Part shown: positions 29,492 to 39,208 of the stretch, piece by piece
Position numbering within the stretch: the first letter of the stretch is position 1
Layout: each line of letters opens with the position of its first letter
NCBI RefSeq assembly: GCF_039537585.1
Contig: NZ_BAABAU010000001.1
Location: forward strand, 310,001 to 374,000
Origin: Frondihabitans peucedani
GTDB taxonomy: Bacteria > Actinomycetota > Actinomycetes > Actinomycetales > Microbacteriaceae
Direction: 5' to 3'
Length of the DNA: 64,000 nt
Translations under genes and position numbers: made by a program
Notes under the pieces: model-generated
What the model was told of the DNA's origin: nothing
The model's input: only the letters and a program-made list of their open reading frames with translations
The model's database searches: none

Positions 29492-30438
29492 TCGTCGATC
29501 TTCCCGACAGCACGATCAGTCGGGTCTCGAAGGCTCTCGTCAAGATCCGCGAGGAGGGCGGCGTCGTCGCCCTCGGGCGCGTCCTGACCCTCATCATCGC
29601 CACCAGCCTCGGCCACGAGGAGGAGGCGATCGAGGCGGCCAACGAGGCCAGTCGCGAGCACCCCATGCGCGTGATCGTCATCTCGACGGGTGACGACCCC
29701 TCGGATCACGGCGAGGCGCGCCTCGACGCCCAGATCCGCGTCGGCGGCGACGCAGGTGCGAGCGAGGTCATCCTGCTCCGCGCCTACGGCGACATCGCAG
29801 CCGACGAGGAGGGTCTCGTCACCGGGCTCCTCCTGCCGGACGCACCCGTCGTCGCCTGGTGGCCGGGCAAGGCCCCGGCCGTCGTCTCCGAGTCGCCGCT
29901 CGGCAGGATCGCGCAGCGCCGCATCACCGATGCCGCCGCGCAGACCAATCCCCGCCAGTCGATCATCGACCTCGCGTCGACCTACGAGCCCGGCGACACC
30001 GACTTCGCCTGGACGAGGCTCACCCTCTGGCGCACTCAGCTCGCCGCGGCGCTCGACCAGCCGCCGTACGAGCCGATCACCTCCGTCGAGGTGTCCGGCG
30101 CTGCCGACTCCCCCTCGACGCTGCTCCTCGCCGCGTGGTTGAAGCTGCAGCTGCGGGTTCCCGTGCTGCACGCGCTCACCACCCGGGCCACCGGCTCCAG
30201 CGGAATCCACGGCGTCCTGCTGCACCGGGCGTCGGGCACCATCGAGCTCGAGCGGTCGCTGGTCAATGTGGCGACCCTGTCGCAGCCCGGCCAGCCGACG
30301 CACGACCTCTCCCTGCCACGCCGCAGCCTGCGCGACTGCCTTGCGGAAGAACTCCGTAGACTCGATCCAGACTCCCTCTTCGGGAATGTCGTGAAGACCG
30401 GCGTGAGGCAATTGCGCGAAGACCAAGAAAGCAACTGA
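29488..30438 (+). CDS. opcA: Glucose-6-phosphate dehydrogenase assembly protein OpcA
   Basis: 316 residues. OpcA activates or assembles Zwf in actinobacteria and cyanobacteria. Features: RVLTLIIATSLGHEEEAIEA, MRVIVIST, and ITDAAAQTNPRQSIIDLAST. GTG start overlapping the zwf stop, the expected coupling for an assembly partner. Ends 2 bp before pgl. Confidence 0.95.
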   Translation: MIVDLPDSTISRVSKALVKIREEGGVVALGRVLTLIIATSLGHEEEAIEAANEASREHPMRVIVISTGDDPSDHGEARLDAQIRVGGDAGASEVILLRAYGDIAADEEGLVTGLLLPDAPVVAWWPGKAPAVVSESPLGRIAQRRITDAAAQTNPRQSIIDLASTYEPGDTDFAWTRLTLWRTQLAAALDQPPYEPITSVEVSGAADSPSTLLLAAWLKLQLRVPVLHALTTRATGSSGIHGVLLHRASGTIELERSLVNVATLSQPGQPTHDLSLPRRSLRDCLAEELRRLDPDSLFGNVVKTGVRQLREDQESN

Positions 30439-30440
30439 GT

Positions 30441-31211
30441 GTGACGAACGAACGCCGGGTGTTGGTTCACCCTGACAAGCAATCGCTGGGCGCCTCGGTG
30501 GCCGCGCGATTCATCACGAAGATCATCGATGTCATCGAGGAGCAGGACTACGCGTCCGTCGTCCTGAGCGGAGGATCCGTGAGCACGCTCGTGCTCGCCG
30601 CCATCAACCGCTCCGAGGCGCGCGACAGCGTCGACTGGTCGAAGGTGTCGTTCTGGTGGTCCGACGAGCGCTGGGTCGAGAGCGACAGCGCCGATCGCAA
30701 CGACAAGCAGAACGGCATCGATCTGCTCGACCACATCGGCGTGCCGGCTGAGAACGTGCACCGTTTCGGCGCGGTCGGCGACTACGCATCAGTCGATGAG
30801 GCCGCCGCCGCCTACGTCGCCGAGCTCAAGGAGTTCGCGCAGGGCGACGACGAGTCGCCGCGCTTCGACATCACGCTCCTCGGCGTCGGGCCCGACGGCC
30901 ATGTGGCCTCGCTCTTCCCCGACAAGCCGCAGATCAGCGCCCTCGAGCCCACCGTGCTCACCATCACCGACAGCCCGAAGCCGCCGCCGGAGCGTCTCAC
31001 GCTCAGCCTCCCGGCGATCAACAACTCGCAGCGCGTGTGGATGATCCTCGCCGGCGCCGAGAAGGCGTCGTCGCTCGGGTTGGCCCTCGCCGGCGCGGGC
31101 GCCGACCAGGTTCCCGTCGCGGGCGTCAAGGGCCGAAAGCGCACCGTGTTCTTCGTCGACAAAGACGCTGCCGCCGAAGTGCCCGAACAGCTCATCGCCT
31201 CGTCGTACTAG
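30441..31211 (+). CDS. pgl: 6-phosphogluconolactonase
   Basis: 256 residues. Hydrolyses 6-phosphogluconolactone from Zwf. NagB/RpiA fold features: VVLSGGSVSTLVLAAI, VSFWWSDERWVESDSADRND, and TLLGVGPDGHVASLFPDKP with the catalytic acid and His. GTG start two bases after opcA. Last gene of the operon, followed by two hairpins. Confidence 0.96.
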   Translation: MTNERRVLVHPDKQSLGASVAARFITKIIDVIEEQDYASVVLSGGSVSTLVLAAINRSEARDSVDWSKVSFWWSDERWVESDSADRNDKQNGIDLLDHIGVPAENVHRFGAVGDYASVDEAAAAYVAELKEFAQGDDESPRFDITLLGVGPDGHVASLFPDKPQISALEPTVLTITDSPKPPPERLTLSLPAINNSQRVWMILAGAEKASSLGLALAGAGADQVPVAGVKGRKRTVFFVDKDAAAEVPEQLIASSY

Positions 31212-31225
31212 AAGACGAGTTCCGA

Positions 31226-31266
31226 ACGCAGGATGCCCGTGGTCGCCGACCACGGGCATCCTGCGT
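31226..31266 (+). terminator. 20-bp perfect hairpin after pgl
   Basis: Arms ACGCAGGATGCCCGTGGTCG (31226-31245) and its exact complement (31247-31266). No T run. It contains GCAGGATG, one base off the iterated octamer. Confidence 0.65.
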
Positions 31267-31301
31267 CTCCGTCCTCCTCGCTCCGTGCTGCTGGCAGAGG
31301 A

Positions 31302-31329
31302 AAGGCCCCCGGCTTCTGCCGGGGGCCTT
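31302..31329. terminator. Bidirectional terminator between pgl and rbpA
   Basis: 12-bp arms AAGGCCCCCGGC / GCCGGGGGCCTT, loop TTCT, A residues on one side and CTTCTC on the other; serves both convergent genes. Confidence 0.8.
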
Positions 31330-31341
31330 CTCGGTGTGGAG

Positions 31342-31710
31342 CTACTTCTTCGCGGGAACCTTGCCGCGCCGCTCGCGGAGCTGCTGCAGGGCCTCGTCGA
31401 GGAGCTGAGCCGCCTCTTCTTCGGTGCGGCGCTCTTTGACGTAGGCGAGGTGCGTCTTGTACGGCTCGAGCTTGGCGACGACGGGCGGGTTGTCTTTGTC
31501 GCGGCCGGCCGGGAGCCCGGTCGACGGGGAGTCGACGGTCTCGGGGATCTCTTCTTCGGGGACGTTCGCCGCGAAGTGACGCACGACCTCGTTGCCGAGG
31601 GCGTCCCAGTAGGAGATGGTGATCCGCTCGGCGTGGAAGCCGCGGTCTTGTTCGCCCATCGGGCCTGCGCCGACGCGGGACCCTCGAATTGCGCTACCGC
31701 CTGATGCCAT
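31342..31710 (-). CDS. rbpA: RNA polymerase-binding protein RbpA
   Basis: 122 residues. Actinobacterial activator that binds the housekeeping sigma factor and core RNAP. Seen: SAIRGSRVGAGPM (start of the core domain), FAANVPEEEIPE, and the sigma-interaction helix YKTHLAYVKERRTEEEAAQL. Cysteines of the zinc-binding RbpA form are absent. The ATG overlaps the secG stop by one base (TAATG), so it is coupled to secG. Confidence 0.92.
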   Translation of the reverse strand: MASGGSAIRGSRVGAGPMGEQDRGFHAERITISYWDALGNEVVRHFAANVPEEEIPETVDSPSTGLPAGRDKDNPPVVAKLEPYKTHLAYVKERRTEEEAAQLLDEALQQLRERRGKVPAKK

Positions 31711-31961
31711 TACGAACCTGCCGAGAACTTGGTGATGAGGCCGAGGACCACGATGGACGCGATCCAGATCAGGCCGAGGATGACGGTGATGCGGTTGAGG
31801 TTGCGCTCGGCGACCCCGGACGCACCGAGGTTGCTGGTGACACCGCCGCCGAACATGTCGGACAACCCGCCGCCGCGACCGCGGTGCAGCAGGATGAGCA
31901 GGGTCAGCAGGAGGCTCGTGATGCCGAGCACCACCTGCAGTACGACCTGGAGAATTTGCAC
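31710..31961 (-). CDS. secG: Preprotein translocase subunit SecG
   Basis: 83 residues, two membrane helices (VVLQVVLGITSLLLTLLILL and ITVILGLIWIASIVVLGLI) joined by the Gly-rich HRGRGGGLSDMFGGGV loop that marks SecG. Auxiliary subunit of SecYEG. A TATAAT box is 30 bp upstream, so secG-rbpA probably has its own promoter besides read-through from tpiA. Confidence 0.95.
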   Translation of the reverse strand: MQILQVVLQVVLGITSLLLTLLILLHRGRGGGLSDMFGGGVTSNLGASGVAERNLNRITVILGLIWIASIVVLGLITKFSAGS

Positions 31962-31992
31962 GGAGAACCTTTCGAGCGTCGGGCCGTCAGCA

Positions 31993-31998
31993 ATTATA
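31993..31998 (-). promoter_or_regulatory. Consensus -10 box upstream of secG
   Basis: TATAAT on the minus strand in the 54-bp tpiA-secG gap. The -35 (TCTGAT or GATTCA, inside the tpiA end) is weak. Confidence 0.45.
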
Positions 31999-32015
31999 GC
32001 TTGGCGTCGACTGAA

Positions 32016-32804
32016 TCAGACGCCGACGTGGTGCTGGTACCGCACGATGCTGGCGAACTCGGGGATGTCGAGGCTGGCACCGCCGACGAGGGCTCCGTCG
32101 ACGTTCGGCTCGCGCATGAAAGCGGCGATGTTCGAGGACTTGACCGACCCGCCGTACAGGATGCGCGTCGCGGCGGCCGCATCGGCGCCGAGGACCTCGA
32201 CGAGGGTCGACCGCAGCGCGGCGCACACCTGCTCGGCCTGGTCGGGCGTAGCGGCCTGGCCCGAGCCGATGGCCCAGACCGGCTCGTAGGCGACCACGAT
32301 CTCGGCGGAGGCGGGCACCTGCGAGAGGGCTGCCCTCAGCTGAGCGACGGGGACGGCGCTCGGGCCGTGCTTCTCGAGGTCTTCGGCCGTCTCGCCCACG
32401 CAGACGACCGGCACGAGGCCGTGGCGGTGCGCGGCGGCGACCTTGGCCGCGAGGACCTCGTCGGTCTCGCCGTGGATCGTCCGGCGCTCGGAGTGACCGA
32501 CGATGACGTACTTCACGTCGAGGCGCGCGAGGAAGGCGCCCGAGATGTCGCCGGTGTAGGCGCCGGAGTCGCTGGGCGACAGGTCTTGAGCCCCGAGGGA
32601 GAGTTCGAGCCGGTCGGCGTCGATCAGCGTCTGGACGCTCCGGAGGTCGGTGAAGGGCGGGAAGATCGCCGTCTCGACGCTCGCGTAGTCGTGCTTCGCG
32701 TCTTTGAGGCTCCAGGCGAGCTTCTGCACGAAGGCGATCGACTGCAGGTGGTCGAGGTTCATCTTCCAGTTGCCGGCGATGAACGGGGTGCGCGTGGTTA
32801 CCAT
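32016..32804 (-). CDS. tpiA: Triosephosphate isomerase
   Basis: 262 residues. Catalytic Lys in FIAGNWKMNLDHLQ, His in IVGHSERRTIHGET, Glu in VVAYEPVWAIGSGQAATPDQ, phosphate loop ILYGGSVKSSN. Start overlaps the pgk stop by 7 bases. Part of the leftward gap-pgk-tpiA run. Confidence 0.98.
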   Translation of the reverse strand: MVTTRTPFIAGNWKMNLDHLQSIAFVQKLAWSLKDAKHDYASVETAIFPPFTDLRSVQTLIDADRLELSLGAQDLSPSDSGAYTGDISGAFLARLDVKYVIVGHSERRTIHGETDEVLAAKVAAAHRHGLVPVVCVGETAEDLEKHGPSAVPVAQLRAALSQVPASAEIVVAYEPVWAIGSGQAATPDQAEQVCAALRSTLVEVLGADAAAATRILYGGSVKSSNIAAFMREPNVDGALVGGASLDIPEFASIVRYQHHVGV

Positions 32805-34009
32805 CCGAGGACCTCCAGGCCGGGAAGCGACTTGCCCTCGAGGAACTCGAGGCTTGCCCCACCACCGGTGGAGATGTGACCGAACTGCTCGTCGTCGAAG
32901 CCGAGAGCCCGGACCGCCGAGGCGGAGTCGCCGCCGCCGACGACTCCGAGGCCGTCGACGCGGGTGAGCGCGTCGGCGACGACCCGGGTGCCCGCGGCGA
33001 AGGCGTCGAACTCGAACACGCCCATGGGGCCGTTCCAGAAGACGGTCTTCGACGAGGCGATGACGTCGGCGAAGGCCGCGGCGGTCTCGGGCCCGATGTC
33101 GAGCCCGATCCCGTCGCTGCCGAAGGAGGTGCTCTCGATCGACTCGGCCGCGACGGTCGCGTGCTCGGCGTCTGGGGCGAAGCCGGACGCCACGACCACG
33201 TCGGTCGGCAGGATCAGTCGCACCCCGCGTGCCTCGGCGTCGCGCACGTAGCCGCGGACCCGGTCGAGCTGGTCTTCTTCGAGGAGGCTCTTGCCGACCG
33301 CGTGGCCCTGCGCCTTCAGGAAGGTGAACAGCATCCCGCCGCCGATGAGCAGGTTGTCGACCCGCGGCAGGAGGTGCTCGATGACGCCGAGCTTGTCGGA
33401 CACCTTCGAACCCCCGAGCACGACCGTGTAGGGGCGCTCCGGGTTCTCGGTGAGCCGGTCGAGGACCCGGAGCTCCGTCTCGATGAGCGTGCCGGCCGCG
33501 CTCGGGAGGAGCTGCGGCAGGTCGAACACGCTCGCCTGCTTGCGGTGCACGACCCCGAAGCCGTCGGAGACGAAGGCGTCGCCGAGGGCCGCGAGCTGCT
33601 CGGCGAATGCCGTGCGCTCCTCGTCGCTCTTCGACGTCTCCGCTGCCTGGTACCGGAGGTTCTCGAGCACGAGGACCTCGCCGTCGGAGAGGGCCTCGAC
33701 AGCGCTCGTCGTGGCCTCCCCCGTCGTCTCGGGCGCGAACGCCACGGCGGCTCCGAGGAGCTCGCCGAGGCGTGTCGCGACCGGAGCCAGGCTGTACTCG
33801 GGCTTCGCCTCGCCGTCGGGCCTCCCGAGGTGGGAGATCACGACGACGCGGGCGCCCGCCTCGATCAGGGTGCGGAGGGTGCCGAGCGACGCGCGGACGC
33901 GGCCGTCGTCGGTGATCACGCCGTCCTTCAGGGGGACGTTGAGATCACACCGGACGATGACGCGCCTGCCGGCCAGATCGCCGAGCGACTCGAGGGTGCG
34001 GAGAGCCAT
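32798..34009 (-). CDS. pgk: Phosphoglycerate kinase
   Basis: 403 residues. RCDLNVPLKDGVITDDGRVR and VVVISHLGRPDG at the N-terminal substrate site; VVLGGSKVSDKLGVIEHLL; FWNGPMGVFEFDAFAAGT and GGGDSASAV at the nucleotide site. Makes ATP from 1,3-bisphosphoglycerate. 54 bp after gap, overlapping tpiA. Confidence 0.98.
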   Translation of the reverse strand: MALRTLESLGDLAGRRVIVRCDLNVPLKDGVITDDGRVRASLGTLRTLIEAGARVVVISHLGRPDGEAKPEYSLAPVATRLGELLGAAVAFAPETTGEATTSAVEALSDGEVLVLENLRYQAAETSKSDEERTAFAEQLAALGDAFVSDGFGVVHRKQASVFDLPQLLPSAAGTLIETELRVLDRLTENPERPYTVVLGGSKVSDKLGVIEHLLPRVDNLLIGGGMLFTFLKAQGHAVGKSLLEEDQLDRVRGYVRDAEARGVRLILPTDVVVASGFAPDAEHATVAAESIESTSFGSDGIGLDIGPETAAAFADVIASSKTVFWNGPMGVFEFDAFAAGTRVVADALTRVDGLGVVGGGDSASAVRALGFDDEQFGHISTGGGASLEFLEGKSLPGLEVLGW

Positions 34010-34063
34010 GGGTGTCGTGCCTAACGGTTCGTGCTGCAGGTCTCGGGCGGTCGTCGCCGAGAG

Positions 34064-35107
<1,044 letters not shown>

Positions 35108-35166
35108 TCATGGCTTGGCGCTGTTGTCTGACAGCGGAGGTGAAGCGAGCTCGTGGCCTCTACGAC

Positions 35167-35175
35167 ACTATCGCA
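35167..35175 (-). promoter_or_regulatory. Extended -10 promoter element of gap
   Basis: Minus-strand TGC-GATAGT about 100 bp before the gap ATG. The surrounding CCTGCGATAGTGT is identical to the sequence before the cold-shock gene at 55570-55582. Confidence 0.45.
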
Positions 35176-35195
35176 GGACGCACGGGCGACGGACG

Positions 35196-36176
35196 TCAGT
35201 CGAGGTCGAGGTCGGCTGGGAGATTGGCCTCGGTGCCGGGGATGCCCGTGTCGGCGGCCTTCTTGTCGGCCATCGCGAGGAGCCGCCTGATCCTGCCCGC
35301 CACGGCGTCTTTCGTCATGGGCGGGTCGGCGTGGTGACCCAGCTCGTCGAGACTCGCGTCGCGGTGCGCCAGACGGAGCTCGCCGGCGTAGCGGAGGTGC
35401 TCGGGGATGTCGTCGCCCAGGATCTCCATCGCCCGGTCGACGCGGGCGCACGCGGCGACCGCTGCCTGAGCCGAGCGCCGGAGGTTGGCGTCGTCGAAGT
35501 TGACGAGCCGGTTCGCCGTCGCGCGGACCTCGCGGCGCTGACGGAGCTCCTCCCAGTCGCTGACGCTCTTCGTGGCGCCCATCTGGCTGAGCATGGCGCT
35601 GATGGCCTCGCCGTCGCGGATGACGACCCGGTGCACGCCGCGGACCTCGCGCGCCTTGGCTGCGATGCCGAGCCTCCCGGCGGCGCCGACCAGGGCCATG
35701 GCAGCCTCGTTGCCCGGGCAGACGACCTCGAGGGCGGCGGAGCGGCCGGGGTCGGTGAGGGAGCCCTGCGCGAGGAAGGCGCCGCGCCAGATCGCGGCGA
35801 GATCGTCGCGGGAGCCGGTGGTCAGGCGGTTGGGGAGGCCGCGGACCGGGCGGCGTCTGGCGTCCATCAGACCGGTCTGCCGGGCGAGCGTCTCGCCGGC
35901 CTCGTGGACGCGCACGAGGTAGTGGCTGGTCCGGCGGAGCCCGGTCGCGGCGATGACGGAGACGTCGCTCCGGGCGCCGTACAGCTCGGCGAGGTCTTTG
36001 CGGACCCGGCGCGCGAGGAGAGCGCTGTCGAGCTCGGCCTCGACCGCGATACGGCCGGAGATCACGTGGAGACCGCCGGCGAATCGAAGAATGGTGGCCA
36101 CCTCGGCCGCGCGGACGGTGGTCTTCGAGACCTCGACGCGGGCGAGCTCTTCTTTGACGTCGGCGGTCTGTGCCAA
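35196..36176 (-). CDS. whiA: DNA-binding protein WhiA
   Basis: 326 residues. WhiA joins a LAGLIDADG-like domain to a C-terminal helix-turn-helix and, with WhiB, controls division and sporulation genes in Streptomyces. Seen: [28 protein letters not shown]-type stretch read here as [20 protein letters not shown], and C-terminal [23 protein letters not shown] start giving [13 protein letters not shown]. The family's usual neighbour rapZ is upstream, but yvcK is not between them. Confidence 0.96.
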   Translation of the reverse strand: MAQTADVKEELARVEVSKTTVRAAEVATILRFAGGLHVISGRIAVEAELDSALLARRVRKDLAELYGARSDVSVIAATGLRRTSHYLVRVHEAGETLARQTGLMDARRRPVRGLPNRLTTGSRDDLAAIWRGAFLAQGSLTDPGRSAALEVVCPGNEAAMALVGAAGRLGIAAKAREVRGVHRVVIRDGEAISAMLSQMGATKSVSDWEELRQRREVRATANRLVNFDDANLRRSAQAAVAACARVDRAMEILGDDIPEHLRYAGELRLAHRDASLDELGHHADPPMTKDAVAGRIRRLLAMADKKAADTGIPGTEANLPADLDLD

Positions 36177-36274
36177 GACGGTTCCTTACGTTGTTCGGGA
36201 TGATGCGTGATGCCGCCGGTCGCGGGGCGCTGGTGAGGCACCTGCAGGCGCGCGGCGGGGAGGACGGCCTCGGA

Positions 36275-37156
36275 CTACTCGCGACCCAGGTCGCGGTGCT
36301 TGACGCTGACCGCCACCCCGGGAAGACCGCGGAGGTGCGCCGCCAGCTCGCCGACGAGGGTCACCGATCGGTGTTTTCCCCCCGTGCAGCCAATGGCGAT
36401 CGTAGCGTGTCTCTTGTTCTCACGCTGATAGCCGGCCATGACGGGCTCCAGCGCTCGGCCGAAGGCGTCGACGAACTCGCGGGCTCCCGGCTGGTCGAGC
36501 ACGAACTCGTTCACCGCCGAGTCGAGACCCGTCATCGGGCGGAGCTCGGGCACCCAGAACGGGTTGGGGAGGAAGCGCGCGTCGCCCACCATGTCGGCGT
36601 CGGCGGGCAGGCCGTACTTGAAGCCGAAGCTCAGGACCGTGACCTGGACGCCCGGGGTCTCGGGCGCCGAGAACCTCTCGATGATGGTCGTCGCGAGCTG
36701 GTGGATGTTGAGCTCGGAGGTGTCGATGATGATGTCGCTCGACTCGCGGAGCTCCTCCATCCGGCTGCGCTCCGCCAGGATGCCGTCGAGGAGGGTGCCG
36801 TCGCCCTGGAGAGGGTGCGGTCGCCTGACCTGCTCGAAGCGCCGCACGAGAGCGGCGTCGGTGGCGTCGAGGAACAGGACGCGCACCTTCGTCGGCATGC
36901 TCTCTTGAAGAGCCCGCACCGCCTCCTGGGCCTCGGAGAAGAGACGGCCCCCGCGGACGTCGACGACCGCCGCGATCTTCGGGAGCGAGTCGCCGGCGCG
37001 CTCGGCGAGGTCGATCAGGGGGCGAAGCATCTGCGCGGGGAGGTTGTCGACGACGTACCAGCCGACGTCTTCGAGGGCGTTGCCGACCGTCGATCGGCCG
37101 GCCCCCGACATCCCGGTGACGATCAGGACGTCCTGCTGTTCGGGTGCGTCACTCAT
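36275..37156 (-). CDS. rapZ: RNase adapter protein / nucleotide-binding protein RapZ (YvcJ)
   Basis: 293 residues. Walker A VTGMSGAGRSTVGNALED, VVDNLPAQMLRPLIDLA, C-terminal IAIGCTGGKHRSVTLVGELA. In Proteobacteria RapZ controls GlmS mRNA decay; in Gram-positives the role is less clear (GTP/ATP hydrolysis, competence in Bacillus). Located between uvrC and whiA in one leftward run, as in most actinobacteria. Confidence 0.95.
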   Translation of the reverse strand: MSDAPEQQDVLIVTGMSGAGRSTVGNALEDVGWYVVDNLPAQMLRPLIDLAERAGDSLPKIAAVVDVRGGRLFSEAQEAVRALQESMPTKVRVLFLDATDAALVRRFEQVRRPHPLQGDGTLLDGILAERSRMEELRESSDIIIDTSELNIHQLATTIIERFSAPETPGVQVTVLSFGFKYGLPADADMVGDARFLPNPFWVPELRPMTGLDSAVNEFVLDQPGAREFVDAFGRALEPVMAGYQRENKRHATIAIGCTGGKHRSVTLVGELAAHLRGLPGVAVSVKHRDLGRE

Positions 37157-37198
37157 TGCAGAGGAGCCCTTCCGGTTGCCATCGAGATCGCGCCAATC

Positions 37199-39199
37199 CT
37201 ACTCGGGCGCTGTGGCGGCGACGGGGGCGTCGGCGTCCGTCTCGTCGGCGTCCGTCTCGTCCGTGGCTGGCTCGTCAGCGTCCGCTTCGTCCGCGGCCGC
37301 CTCGTCGGCCTGCGCCGCCGTGCCCATCGCGGACACGATGCTCGCGGCGAGCGTGGGGCCGATCCCCTTCACCTCGGCGATCTCCTTCGCGCTGGCCTTC
37401 TTGAGCCTCGCGACGGAGCCGAAGTGCTTGAGCAGGACCGCGACGCGGGTGGCACCGAGACCGGGGATCTCGGCGAGCTGCGTCGCGATGTCGCGCTTCC
37501 GGCGCTGACGCTGGAACGTGATCGCGAAGCGGTGAGCCTCGTCGCGGATCCGCTGGATCAGGAACAGCGCGTCGCTGTTGCGCGGCAGGATCACCGGGAA
37601 GCCGTCGTCGGGCAGCCAGATCTCTTCGAGGCGCTTCGCGATGCCCGCCAGCTGGATGCCGGTGACCCCGAGGTCGTCCATCGCCCGCTGAGCCGCGGCG
37701 ACCTGTGGCTGACCGCCGTCGACGATGAGCAGGTTCGGCCGGTAGGCGAACCGCTTGCGCTGCTCGCCGACCTCCTCGACCGGCGCCAGCTCGTCGTCGA
37801 GACGGGCGAGGCGCCGCGTGAGCGTCTGGTAGATCGACTCGGTGTCGTCGGTCGACGACGGGATGGAGAACCTGCGGTACTGGTCTTTGCGCGGCAGGCC
37901 GTCTTCGAAGACGACCATCGACGCCACGATGTTCGTGCCCTGCAGGTGCGAGACGTCGTAGCACTCCATCCGGAGGGGCGCCTCCGTCATGCCGAGCGCC
38001 TCCTGGATGTCGGCCAGCGCCGTGGACCTCGTCGCGAAGTCGGCGCTCCGCTTGGTCTTGTAGAGCATCAGCGACTGAGCCGCATTGAGGGTGGCGGTCT
38101 GCATCAGGTTCGCCTTGTCGCCCCGCTGCGGGGTGTGCAGCTGGACGCGGCCGCGCATCCTGCCGTCTGTCGCGCTCTCGGTCCGGAGATCGGTGAGCCA
38201 GGTCTCGAGGGCCTCGACGTCGTCGGGGAGGGTGGGCACGACGATCTCTCGGGGCAGCTCGCCGCCTCGGCTGTAGACGTCTTGAAGGGCCTGCTCGACG
38301 ATGTCGCCGGTCGAGATGTCGATCTCCTTGTCGAGGACCCAGCCCCGCGCGCCGCGCACGCGACCGCCGCGGACCGTGAAGAGCTGCACAGCGGCGGCCA
38401 GCTCGTCTTCGGAGACGGCGAAGAGGTCGAGGTCGACGGAGTCGCGGAGCACCACGGCCGACTTCTCGAGGACCGCCTCGAGGGCGCCGACCTGGTCGCG
38501 GAACCTGGCGGCGTCTTCGTACCGCTGCTCTTCCGCGGCCTGCTTCATCTGCCGCTGGCGGTCGGCGATGACGCGGCGGTCGTAGCTGCCCATGAAGCGG
38601 ACGAACTCGTCGACGATCCTGCGGTGCTCCTCGATGGTCACCCGGCCGGAGCACGGTCCGCCGCAGCGCCCGATCTGACCGGGGAAGCACGGCTTGCCCG
38701 TCTGCATGGCCTTCTTGTAGCTCGAGTCGGAGCAGGTCCGGATCGGGAAGACCTTGATCATCAGGTCGATGGTGTCGTGCACCGCCCAGATCTTGGGGTA
38801 CGGGCCGAAGTACTTCGCGCCCTTGATCCTCGTGTTGCGCGAGACCATGACGCGCGGCGCCTCGTCGGCGAGCGTGATCGCCATGAACGGGTACGTCTTG
38901 TCGTCGCGGAACTTGACGTTGAAGGGCGGGTCGAACTCCTTGATCCAGGTGTACTCGAGCTGCAGGGCCTCGATGTCGGTGCCGACGACTGTCCACTCGA
39001 CACTGCGCGCGGTGAGGACCATGCGACGGGTGCGCTCGTGGAGCGACGGCAGCGGCGCGAAGTAGTTGCTCAGACGCTGTCGGAGGTTCTTCGCCTTGCC
39101 GACGTACAGCACGCGGCCGCGCTCGTCTCGCCAGCGGTAGACGCCCGGCTGCGTCGGGATGTCGCTCGCTTTCGGGCGCCAGGAAACGGTGTTGCTCAT
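37199..39199 (-). CDS. uvrC: Excinuclease ABC subunit C
   Basis: 666 residues. GIY-YIG nuclease at the N-terminus ([20 protein letters not shown]), Cys-rich [21 protein letters not shown] motif near residue 210, RNase-H-like domain ([20 protein letters not shown]), and C-terminal helix-hairpin-helix ([20 protein letters not shown]). Makes both incisions in nucleotide-excision repair. The last ~40 residues form an acidic Ala/Asp/Glu/Thr tail coded by a 15-bp repeat (37229-37303), not part of the family. Start is 9 bp after uvrA. Confidence 0.97.
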   Translation of the reverse strand: MSNTVSWRPKASDIPTQPGVYRWRDERGRVLYVGKAKNLRQRLSNYFAPLPSLHERTRRMVLTARSVEWTVVGTDIEALQLEYTWIKEFDPPFNVKFRDDKTYPFMAITLADEAPRVMVSRNTRIKGAKYFGPYPKIWAVHDTIDLMIKVFPIRTCSDSSYKKAMQTGKPCFPGQIGRCGGPCSGRVTIEEHRRIVDEFVRFMGSYDRRVIADRQRQMKQAAEEQRYEDAARFRDQVGALEAVLEKSAVVLRDSVDLDLFAVSEDELAAAVQLFTVRGGRVRGARGWVLDKEIDISTGDIVEQALQDVYSRGGELPREIVVPTLPDDVEALETWLTDLRTESATDGRMRGRVQLHTPQRGDKANLMQTATLNAAQSLMLYKTKRSADFATRSTALADIQEALGMTEAPLRMECYDVSHLQGTNIVASMVVFEDGLPRKDQYRRFSIPSSTDDTESIYQTLTRRLARLDDELAPVEEVGEQRKRFAYRPNLLIVDGGQPQVAAAQRAMDDLGVTGIQLAGIAKRLEEIWLPDDGFPVILPRNSDALFLIQRIRDEAHRFAITFQRQRRKRDIATQLAEIPGLGATRVAVLLKHFGSVARLKKASAKEIAEVKGIGPTLAASIVSAMGTAAQADEAAADEADADEPATDETDADETDADAPVAATAPE
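37229..37303. repeat. In-frame 15-bp tandem repeat in the 3' end of uvrC
   Basis: Five units starting at 37229, 37244, 37259, 37274 and 37289; the first two are identical (GTCGGCGTCCGTCTC), the others diverged. Encodes repeated acidic pentapeptides such as DETDA. Confidence 0.8.
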
Positions 39200-39208
39200 C
39201 AGCCAGAC

